DNA of 64,000 nucleotides, taken from Takifugu bimaculatus (Eukaryota; Chordata; Actinopteri; Tetraodontiformes; Tetraodontidae). Location of the stretch: the NCBI GenBank assembly GCA_004026145.2, contig CP034976.1:15023482-15087481 (forward strand). Direction: 5' to 3'. A program made the position numbers and the translations under genes. The notes under the pieces are model-generated. The model ran no database searches and had not been told where the DNA came from. It saw only the letters and a program-made list of their open reading frames with translations. Of this stretch, positions 13,443-22,756 are shown piece by piece (positions within the stretch are counted from its first letter, which is position 1; every line of letters begins with the position of its first letter).

Positions 13443-16400
13443 GACAGGAACAGTTACTGGACGCGGAGGCTGATGGCCGGCCAGTCAACCCCTGGTTCAG
13501 GCTTTTTGATGAGAGCTGTGCAGCTGAGGGGTGATCCCTTTCGCCTCTGTCAGCATGCATCCCGACCTGAATGACAGCAGCATGCCAAAACATAAGAGAT
13601 GTTTCCGGGAAGCTCTGAGCTGAGGTCCGTCACCTTGACTGCAACCGAGCTAGGAAAGCAGAACGACACGCTGCGTTCAAGAGCAAAAGTTCAAGAAAAA
13701 GAGAACAAAATGGACGTATTATTGTAGACTCCAATAGAATCTGAAAAAAAACCCCAAAATAATTACCGGTACTCTAGATTAACAATGTAAATGTCGTTAT
13801 TAATATCATACATTTTGTACAGGCTGAACCAACTGACGCAAAATGGCAGTTCTAAGAGAGAAAATTCTAAATGAATGTGCTTAGTTGTTTGACTCCCCTG
13901 TGGTTGGCACTAATATGCCTTTCTCTTCATTTTCTACTTTCAAAACATCAGAATTTTATGAAAGTGAAAGGGCCATAAAAATGTATATCTGGGCCACTGC
14001 TGGAGGTTTTTTCACTCCCGTAATCCCACTAAACCTCTAACTGCAGGCCGAGGGACACAAGTGTTGTGGTACAATCTTCTCACAGACTGGAGGCCCTGAG
14101 AATAACATCACAGCAGCCACAGATATTTATGGAATGAACCACAGGCTGTATACAGAAGTCAGCAGACACCACAACATAGCGCGCAAGATGCTGTATACAG
14201 ATCCCTGCTCGTATACAGCCAGGCACTGCTGACTAAATTCAAAGTGTAGGGCTGTGGTCAAAAGCTCTCCAGTGATGGATAAGTGGATTTAGAGGGACAG
14301 AACATGAGATGGAATATCACACTGTACATCAGCACATAGATGCCGCCAGTTTTTTTTTCCAGATTCATGGAAATCCCAGTTATATTAATCTGTTCAAGGC
14401 TCCCAGCCAGGGGGACTGAAGGACAGTAGGGAGTACACCCTTAAGAAAACTTATTGCCTCATAGCAATGGCTGACTTGATTAAACACAGCGGTTAGGTAT
14501 TCAGGTTCACAGTTTACAGATCATATCCACCAACATCCATCTCCATCCTGCTGGATTCTGCTCTGGTAACATTATCTCTCCAAACACAAACCCAGTTGTC
14601 ACCTTTTTCGTACAGCTGTGGTGGCGAATGCCATTTTTCGTTGGATATAAGCTCGTGCTTTATGCCAATCGTTGGCCGTATCTGGCAGATGCAGTCCTCT
14701 ATTTAGCGCGCTGGTTCCCGCAGAAGAAAAAGGGATAAAAAATATCACTTAATCTTGACCCAAAAATAAGGAGGAGAAAATAATCCACCTCAAAGCCGCA
14801 GCAGTATTCAGTGGCTGATTCTAAACTTCCTGTTCGCATTAAGACACGCTGTTTCATACGTGAGCCCTTCTGAAGCTCAGAAATCTCATCCGTCAGCACA
14901 GTGCGGCCGATCCTGCCCCACTCAAACAACATAAATCCAAGGACAAACTTTAATAAAAGGGGATGTATGATTTACTCTGCAGAGTCTGTCCCCATTTTTA
15001 AAACAATTTGATATTGCATTAATCCTGAGTGTCAAGGCAACGTGAAATATGTCCAGTACGTTTACCAGCACCAGGTGTTTCATTTGCGGGGCTGACAAAA
15101 AACAATGTTTATCCTGGCTGACCCACCAATCCTTGCTCATTTTATCTTCCTCTGCTGCAGAAGAGAGAACGTCGACGGTGAAGGAGGACAAGGGGGGGGT
15201 TAAGAGAAAGGGGAGAGAAAAAAATGGAGCTAAATTATGTATAGTTGACCAGAAAAGGTCCACTTTGAGGATGGATGTCTCTCTTTGCCGCACAAAACAA
15301 GTTCAACGAGAATGAAACCAGGTCTCTGGAGCCCCTGGTTTCATCTCAGTTAATGAGCTCTTTATCTCAGTCTGCCTGATAAATAAATAATTTCCTTTGA
15401 CAAAGTAAAATTGCTCTGCCTTAGACTGTGGTACCAAAAGAGAGGAAATCATTTATATTAAATCCAGGGTTTTAGCAGATGACATCAACTGATGAACAAA
15501 TTACAGTAAAAGGATCCAGTTTACCTTCTAAACATTTGCACTTTGGTTTTACCCAAAGGTCTTTCATCATGCTACACTGGCAAAACACAAAATTAAGAAA
15601 AGCAAGAGTGAAGAATAGAGTGAGTATGACTGATTGGAAAAACAGGAAGGACTGAATTAGAGCGTGGTGGAGTTCGAAAGCTCATGTCTGGCTTGGATTC
15701 ATTACCTTCAAACCCCTTTTTCAGCCAGGCTGTTTGTTCGCTCTGGTGATGCAGATATTGCCAACATCGCCGCCGAAAAGGGTTTGTCATCAAACGCACT
15801 CAGCAGCCTGAGCAACTTCCACAGCAACTCCTAAATCAGGGTGTATGAGTGCTGGTCCTGGGTGTCAATGTGTGTGGCCTCGGTCGCTCTTCCTGTCTTC
15901 TGTGGCAGCAAAGTAGAGCCAGCGCACTTTGAGCTGGTGTAAACAAACGGCGAAATGGGGCAGTTGGCAGCCGACTAAAGTGAGCGATGAGGCAAGTGTG
16001 CGCTGAAGCATCTAATGAATCATTTGCTGGGAACTTTAGGTTTTTATGAGCAAAAGAAAGATGAGGGAGAAGACAAGAAAGAAAGACTAGCTGAGAGCAA
16101 AAAGCATAATATATCATCCAAAAGAAAAGAAATTTAGAGAACCGCAGCTGTCGGACGCTTGATAGAATGACTCAGCAATTCTGCACCAGCGTGAGGACAA
16201 GAGATTACAGAGGAAAACTGGCAGGATCTCATAATCCCACCGCAGCTGTGAACAGTAGTGTGTGAACCTCGGTGAGTTTACTGAGGTGACTGCTGATGCT
16301 GTGACAGGAAGGCACCTTTAAACAGCCCACAGGCACCTTTACTAGCTTCAGCCTCATAGCAACACAACTACAACATCCGTCACTGCTGCCTTCAGAAATA

Positions 16401-19400
16401 TTCACCCACAGGACAGTCAGCATTAATAAAACAATGTTACACCGTTTGAAATAGAAGTACTGACTGAAGACAGATGCTATAACCCGCATAAACATCCATC
16501 AACTGGCTCCATCTATTTCCATGTAACCGTCTGCATTGTCTCGAGATGGTGACCATAAAGTCTTTACATCGAATTATTAATGATGTGTTACAAAAGCCAG
16601 TTTTGAAATCAGTCCCACAGTTGCCACAAATATTCTCGTCTTCTCAAATTATACCACTAATGTCACATTAATTTAAGTTGAATAGTTGTCCAGAGTCACA
16701 AGTTTGTCAGAATACTTGTTTTTGTGGAAGAATTTTAAAATGTTATACATATAAAACATTTGATTGAGTGAGTAACAAAAATCAAAGTGTTTCACTACAG
16801 CCAAAGCAGGAGGGTTTGTACAATGTAGTGCAAGTGAGAGACTTTTATTGGTAGCAGGCAGCGTCCTGGCATTGGCAGGCGGCATTTATCTGAGGCGGGG
16901 GGGGGTTCCAGCACAACCGCTTATTGGTACATATACGATGTGGGGCTTAAGCAGGCAGCCACGCAAAAGCAGTAAGGGGGTTTGCTTACTCCCTGAGTCA
17001 TGGTAGGAGTGAAAACAGTCTAACCGAGGCTCCAGTACGAGCACCCGAAGATGTAAATGCACACATAGACACGGTAGAAGCAAATGGTTGGATAAAATAA
17101 AACAGACCAACTGTTAAACTGACTTTTAAATATTTATAGAAATAAGCCGTAAAGACATGGCAAGATGAGGATCGAACCTTTTAAACACGTTTTTGATTAC
17201 ACCACTGGAAACTGTATGGAAAAAACCCAGGAGAGAGCGAAATTGAGTCAACAGATGCAGAAAATCGATGTTGACATGTTGCTCTACATCACCAGTGACG
17301 CAGCAGCGTTCTCTGCTGTTACCCTGGAAACGCAGGCAAGTGCAGAACTCAAAACAAATCCATATTTTGTGGCAGCGGGATGCTCCCTGGGTCTCCTTCA
17401 GACAGTGACGCAACTGAGCATGTGACGGAATCTAGAGCTGTGTCACGTAGGTGTGGGGGTGCCGGGAACTGTGGAGGATATTTTAGGAAACGCACGCGAA
17501 AAAACACGTGAATAAAGCAGGGACAGAAGGACAGACTGGCTTGGTTAATCACTTATCATATAAAGATTCCTGGGCGATGCTGATGCTTCCCAAATTGTTT
17601 TCTGCTAAAAGAGAAAAAAGAAACTTTTATCAGATATGGATGAATATCATAGTATTAAACCTTATTCAATTTAATAAAAGATCAGTCACCAGGCATCTTG
17701 ACCCAATATATTGTCTTTAACACTAAAAGGCTACATCCAATCTCCACATGGAACTTGAAAGTAACGCAATGACGAGCCTTTGATTGTGTTCCACAAATGA
17801 AAAGAAAAAAAACCCCTCACATAAGAAAAGAGGATGAAAAAGTTTTAAAAGAGGACTGAAACCACAAGAAAGTAGAAGCTGAATACATGTTGGACATTCC
17901 CTGGGCTAAAGCTCATGTACTTGGGAAAAGGCCCCCTTTTCCAGAATGGGAAAATGATTTCAGCTGTGTCAATTGACAGCGGCCTTGTAGCTGAAGATGG
18001 AAAGGGAGAGAGAGGGAAAGCCTGCAGCTCTGTGTAATAACTCCTGCTTAGAGAAGAAGCTGTGGTGGACTCCTCCGGGGAGACGCACTTCCACATCACA
18101 TGATCAAATGAGATGGTGTTAATTGTTACCAAACGAACCAGGTGGTTGCCTGTTCTACAGTTCAGCAGGTTTATTTTCTCTGTCTCTAATATATCACCTC
18201 CTCTAAACAGTAAATACGTGTCGCACCCTAAAAACAAAGTAAAATTGAAAGCTGAGGAGTTTTAAAAGGAGGAATTGTAAGTAGGAGTATAAAAATATGG
18301 CCATCAGGATGTTTACACATGCTCTCAATTTGAGCCTCTTGCTCGTGTATTCCACGGTGGCAATACAGTAAATCACAGTCAAAGCATTTGTAAGGTAATC
18401 ATTTCATGTACAGTAGACAATAACAGCACGGCTGCGTAGATCAGTCACTCAATTATGAGGATGGATGTAATTAGTGGTGTGCTTTAAACAGAACTGCAGC
18501 AAATGGCTACCGGCACTCGGATATATCTCTCCCTTTTGCCACATTTAGCTATAAACCTGAAGCACACACTGGTTTGCCCAATTACAGACTGGCTGACTTT
18601 CTCTCTACAACTTGTGGAAGCCTACGCACAGCCGAATGCACCACAGATGAAGCTCGTGACATGCTTGGTAGCGGCGTGTCGACTAGCCTGCGATCCCAAG
18701 GTTATCAATCATGTGACTCAGAAGTGTGACCGTCTTAAATTGGAGGGCAGATATAAGCAGGGAAGGTGGTGAGGATAATGCGTGGTTCCGACTGGAAGAA
18801 TGAACACAGAGTGGTTTGTTATAATTCCAGGGTTTCACTGAGCACAGGCAAGTGGTGGCTCTTGGCTTCTGTGCGTGGAGGTTAAGAGACGACTGTGGGC
18901 GTGTTTGTACACATGGATGTGCCTGCTGCTGTTTCAGATATGTGTACTCTTGTGCGTACGCTGCTTGAATGAAACATTTTGCTGCAAAAAAATGACTTTT
19001 TAGGTAGCATTAGGCAAGTAAACAGGTCTGCCTGGTAGCTTGTGTGAATGGAACTCATGCAAGGAGTGGGTAGCCACAGAGCCGTAAATCTAGATGATGA
19101 ACATCACTACTGACCAATATAGGAGGCAATTCCACACAGATTGGACTGCTTTTGGAGTCAAAAGATGAAAAAAAAGGCTTTTTCCATGCCCAGAAGACAA
19201 TCATTTATCATCTGACACGATAACATGACATGTCAACAAACTAAAAGTAGACATAGTTTCCATGCAAACAAAGTCATTAAAGTTAATTAACTGTACTAAC
19301 TTGAAGCAAAACAACCATCTTTTTTAGCATCATTTTACACTGTGTGGGACTGGTGGAATTTCCAAAAAAAAATCCCTGAAAAGTCCCTGCAGAACAGTAG

Positions 19401-19804
19401 CTATGGTTACTGATCAATACCATCTTTGCTCCTCTTACATGAAAGGAGTAAATCAAACACACTGAGGAAGAAAGCTCGGATCCTCTGGAAGACATTTGGA
19501 CAATGTTGGGCAGGGTGTGGTATTCCCCTTCATCTTCACATATTGGGCGCAGTGAAATATGCCCATAGGCCCCCTCTGCCTTCCTGTTCAATGCAATCTC
19601 CCTGCATACACTTCTACCAACTGAAGGCAGCGGTGAGGCCTAAAGTGGCCTCTCTTTATGCTGTCCGCTTTCTTCTTTCTTTACTCTTACTCTCTACTTC
19701 ACGTCTTGTGTCAGCTCACATCTCACTTGCAGCTGCACAAAGCATTTGGCACCACTTTTATCTCACTCATTACATGTGTTTGCCAGCTCCATATCTAGCC
19801 ATTT

Positions 19805-19858
19805 ACACACACACGCACGCACGCATACATACATGCACACACATACAGACACACACTC
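19805..19858. repeat. imperfect CA/ACGC/ATAC tract
   Basis: A degenerate purine-pyrimidine alternating tract with CACG and CATA variants, about 630 bp downstream of the 20492-20603 exon in the transcript direction. It is the source of a Thr/His-rich open frame on the plus strand. Confidence 0.9.
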
Positions 19859-20491
19859 CATGGGCCTGCGGTTTCGAGGCAGCTATGACACAATCCAGAT
19901 TCTCTTAGCTGCCTATGCAGGCAAATGTGTTTTGTGCGAAGCCATTTCCCTCAGAAGTCCAGATTTTCCCTGTCAGGCAGCTTTGATCCACATGGCACTG
20001 AGGTGGGGGCCCTGTGTCAACAGTCTTATGTTTCAGCTGGAGGGCCCAGCGGACCCCCATAGTGTCACTCAGGGCTCTGTCATTAATGAAGTAGCTAAAT
20101 CACCATGTGGCACTGTCAGCTGCATCACCCGAAATATTTCCTCCAACACTATAAAGACAACGACATGTCCATTCACACATGCAAATAACACAGCTAAATC
20201 AGGTGTAACAGGGTGTCTGACAGTCTAAGTGCCACCTACAAAGAAATATAGGTTGTTGAGTTTTCAGTCCGTGATAAAGGTGGGAGAATGGTTTTAATGA
20301 ATGAGGACAGAAAGATAATGGAGGCGGAGCCATTCAAATAGCGTGACTGTGTGGCTCACTGATAAACACACCATCGTCAGCAGGAGATGCTGAGGATAAC
20401 AGTGGAGTGTGCACAAACCGAAGTTTGCATTCTTCTGTTTATCACATAAGAATATATTAATAGGACTGTCAAAGGAACACAGTTGTCTTAC

Positions 20492-20603
20492 TGGTAGATG
20501 TCTTTACGCAGAACAGTGCGAGTCAGGGGGTTGTCAGCCTGAGGAGCCATGCTCAGGGACCCCAGCTTTAACACCAGGGTGTCTTCCCTCTTCATATGAG
20601 CTT
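20492..20603 (-). CDS. vps13b: vps13b coding exon (112 nt)
   Basis: The acceptor is CTTTTCTCAG and the donor is CTACCA followed by GTAAGA. It completes a glutamate codon, reads 36 codons (AHMKREDTLVLKLGSLSMAP, QADNPLTRTVLRKDIY) and leaves CA of a glutamine codon. Human has KEDTVVLKIGSVAMAPQADN and PLGRSVLRKDIYQ. The match is strong although this phase is not an ATG-starting frame. It is separated from its upstream neighbour by one of the smallest introns here (83 nt) and from its downstream neighbour by the largest (17.4 kb). The codon split CA|A is restored exactly by the exon at 3068, so no exon is missing in between. Confidence 0.96.
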
Positions 20604-20686
20604 CTGAGAAAAGACACAGATTTTAAACCAAACATGCAGTAAAATCTGCCATGCCAAACACCGCATGATCGCGTGGCCTCTCTCAC
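20604..20686 (-). other. vps13b: vps13b 83-nt mini-intron
   Basis: GTGAGA starts it and TTTTCTCAG ends it. At 83 nt it is close to the minimum that vertebrate spliceosomes use easily. Its length is 2 modulo 3, and if retained, translation would shift and stop at 20592-20594, a few codons into the next exon. Confidence 0.92.
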
Positions 20687-20843
20687 CTGATGCTGTTTGC
20701 CTGTCTTGTCTTCCGGGGCAGAAGACTCTGATCACGCTGGTGTTGATGTAGATGAGTGGCAAACACCGAGAGGTCAGCGTGTGGCTTCTCATTGGCTGAC
20801 CGGCTGATTTGCCACGTTCTTTGTAGTGCCTCGGAACCTTAGA
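20687..20843 (-). CDS. vps13b: vps13b coding exon (157 nt)
   Basis: The acceptor is a short one, AATGGTTCCACAG, and the donor is GCATCAG followed by GTGAGA. It enters in phase 0 with SKVPRHYKERGKSAGQPMRS, continues HTLTSRCLPLIYINTSVIRV, and ends FCPGRQDRQTAS with one base of a split glutamate codon. Human reads KRKSPGQPMRTHTLTSRNLP and LIYVNTSVIRIF. An ATG lies just before the exon in frame but belongs to the intron, because the preceding exon joins cleanly at the CAG. The basic start and conserved LPLIYINTSVIR strand mark another groove unit. The exon is flanked by introns of only 143 and 83 nt. Confidence 0.96.
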
Positions 20844-20986
20844 CTGTGGAACCATTTAAAAAGTACACCTTTATTAAGAGCTCGGTCAAAAACTACAAAT
20901 ATTGTATATTGAAGGATGATATGACTGTTGCAAAACCAACTGAGTTCACAGTTGTAACAATGAGCAAGTTACACATCACTTTCTAC
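20844..20986 (-). other. vps13b: vps13b 143-nt intron
   Basis: It starts GTAGAA and ends GGTTCCACAG. The branch-to-acceptor region is purine-rich for a vertebrate intron. Retention would add only a few codons before a stop. Confidence 0.9.
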
Positions 20987-21259
20987 CTGGAACACCCCTG
21001 CTACAGTCGCCAATAGGGGACAAGACAGCACCACATCGAAGGGCTGGGCTGTAAGGAGTATTTCTCTAAGGTAATGAGGAGAGCCATCTGCCAGAGGGTC
21101 AGAAGTAAACCGCTGACTGGCTGTGGTCGCGCTGCTGCGCGTCGCCCGCTCGGGCCGGGTGACGAGTTTGTGCCGCACGTTTTTGGTGACGGCCTGGGTG
21201 TATGTGATGGAGAGGAAGCCGTGCTGCTGATGAGAACCTTCCAGGACCTTCGCCGCAGT
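20987..21259 (-). CDS. vps13b: vps13b coding exon (273 nt, longest here)
   Basis: The acceptor is CACTGGTCAG and the donor is TTCCAG followed by GTAGAA; both borders are in phase 0, giving 91 codons. It reads TAAKVLEGSHQQHGFLSITY and TQAVTKNVRHKLVTR, later DGSPHYLREILLTAQPFDVV and LSCPLLATVAGVFQ. Human has QHGFLSLTYTKAVTKNVRHK and DGSPHFLHEILLSAQAFDIV. The stretch between, RPERATRSSATTASQRFTSD, differs from human NERRSFHKLSEG and is longer; its DNA is unusually CpG-rich (about 21115-21180) compared with the surroundings. I infer a surface loop tolerant of expansion between two conserved groove modules. Only 143 nt separate it from the next exon. Confidence 0.97.
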
Positions 21260-22689
21260 CTGACCAGTGAGGAAACAGGACAATTCAGAGCAAGGACAAG
21301 TAAAAACGTTCTCTAGATATCTATAAATTAACGTGCTTATTTTAATTTTAGGTCCAATTTAACTAACACTGGTACCATAAATATCACTACATTGACCAGC
21401 TTTTCCTTGAGACTAAAAACAAAACAGATATGTTTAAATTAGAAAACAAGCTGTAGCTGGTAGCGGAAAACAGAGGTTTTAAGCACATATATCAGCCTTC
21501 TGCTAATATTTACTATTGAAAAATAACAAGACTGTTTCTGAAAGATCAGAAAAGCCAGTTTTGCAAAGCAGAAAATAATTAACTCAAAGAAAATCTTACA
21601 TGATTAAAAGAGAGACAAATCCCGTTCAGATATTGCAAGTTGAGTCTGCCAGGCCAAGCCACATCAGTGGAGTGAATCAGATTTATATCAATGACGGTAT
21701 TTGATGTTAGTTTATTACATTATTGTTGCTATTTTTTCAGAGGCACATTTGATCAGCACACAACTCTTTTATGCCACTGATGATGGAGGCACGGCAGAGT
21801 CAACCAAAATGGGAAGGAGTCTGATCCTTACAGGAGAGAAAAAGCCTGAGAAATGGCTGAAAGTGTCCTGCTTGCTGACGGGTCGAACCAAAACAGTCCG
21901 TCTGTTCAGCTTGTCAGTGCAAGAGAGGACCACTCCTCCACAGCTGCCCGAGCTCCGAACACCTTCCTCCACACTGGAGGGGAGAAGAGTGAAGAGAGCA
22001 GGTATGCCAGCAGGAGCAGAAGAGGCAGCACAGGGAGGGGCGCAGAAACAGGACATTGGATACAGGAAAAGAGGAAAAATTTAGAATATTTAAAGCCAGT
22101 GGTTTTTTATTATTATAAGAGCTTGATGAAGCAAATATGTGGTATGGTCATATACTATCCCACTAGTTTAGTTTAATTCTGGAATCTTTAAAGAAAAAAC
22201 TTTAATTTAGACTTAAAATTATCCACTGATTGTAAAGATTATCCAACACTCAAAGACTTTGATTTGCATCTAGTTTATCCATTTCATTGATCTGATTAGG
22301 TCACGTGAATTCTGTTTCACAAATGGGTACCAGTATAAGACCACCATCAGGGACAAAAATACTGAACGTTTCATGGAGAACCCGTTCTTGTCTCCTCGGA
22401 AACACGCAAGAGCAGCGGTCATCGGTTTTTAATGGCTTGATTATTCAGCCAATCAGAACCTCTGGACAGACAGGGTACATGCTTTTGAAGATCTACTCTG
22501 TCTCATGAGAAGTGCACCAGAGTCGCAATTGTGTGGGTACTCAAGTGAGGTAGAGTCCAGTATTTTCATCTTTTGTGTTCCTGTCTGTCCAGCTTAGGCA
22601 GAGATCACGGTCTTTGATTAGGAGCAGCAGAGTGACAGTTGCACTGCACAGAGAGACTAAAGCGGCCAGGGCTGAAGAAGAAGCCTCAC
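21260..22689 (-). other. vps13b: vps13b introns flanking the long alternative exon (572 and 716 nt)
   Basis: Bases 21260-21831 lie downstream of the long alternative exon and 21974-22689 lie between the two alternatives. Both are AT-rich apart from the CT-rich tract just before the long exon. The 716-nt spacing is too long for steric exclusion, so the choice must be made by splicing factors or by decay of wrong products. No other exon was seen. Confidence 0.85.
21832..21973 (-). CDS. vps13b: vps13b long mutually exclusive exon (142 nt)
   Basis: A strong CT-rich tract ending CTTCTCCCCTCCAG precedes it and GTAAGG follows it. One base completes a serine codon, then 47 codons read VEEGVRSSGSCGGVVLSCTD, KLNRRTVLVRPVSKQDTF and FSGFFSP; human has GQCGGVFLSCTDKLNRRTLL and RPISKQDPFSNCSGFF. 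Relative to the short alternative it adds 25 residues, inserting a basic, polar segment (NRR-VLVRPVSKQD) into the groove rod between the conserved HYR and HQQHGF blocks. The shared ends of both exons (GG/EG-V/I-L-C) suggest they arose by exon duplication and then diverged; that is inference. Confidence 0.94.
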
Positions 22690-22756
22690 CACAGCTCTCT
22701 CTTTACACTGTAGGAGGATCCCTTCATACTGACCAGAGAGCCAGCCCTGACCAGGC
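22690..22756 (-). CDS. vps13b: vps13b short mutually exclusive exon (67 nt)
   Basis: This exon is visible only through family knowledge. After the acceptor TGTGTGTCTCCAG it adds one base to the pending AG (giving arginine) and reads 22 codons, PGQGWLSGQYEGILLQCKER then AV, ending at donor GTGAGG in phase 0. The human alternative exon reads PGEGWQSGHFEGVFLQCKEK as I recall. Joined to the common exon at 21259 it gives KERAV-TAAKVLEGSHQQHG, matching the human junction KEKPV-TTTKLLDGTHQQHG. It replaces the 142-nt exon at 21832-21973. The pyrimidine tract is interrupted by GT repeats and a GGGCC, so it looks weaker than that of its partner. In this layout the short exon comes first in the transcript direction. 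Confidence 0.9.

Larger units (their letters stand above)
3069..20491 (-). other. vps13b: vps13b 17.4 kb intron
   Basis: This is the largest complete intron in the window (GTAAGA...CTCTCCAG in the transcript). It contains several microsatellites (about 3443, 12309, 13220-13294, 13414, 19805), A-rich runs near 4900-5000 and 10370-10410, and candidate enhancer-like AT-rich patches near 6665-6715 and 8175-8290. Open frames up to 160 codons occur on the plus strand near 19.4-20.2 kb but partly read through CA repeats and match nothing I know. No exon, RNA gene or clear transposon was seen. Confidence 0.85.

Noticed and set aside
19426..20228. Two overlapping 160-codon open frames on the plus strand
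   Set aside because: They run partly through CA-rich repeat (His/Thr runs), match no family, and are antisense to a vps13b intron.
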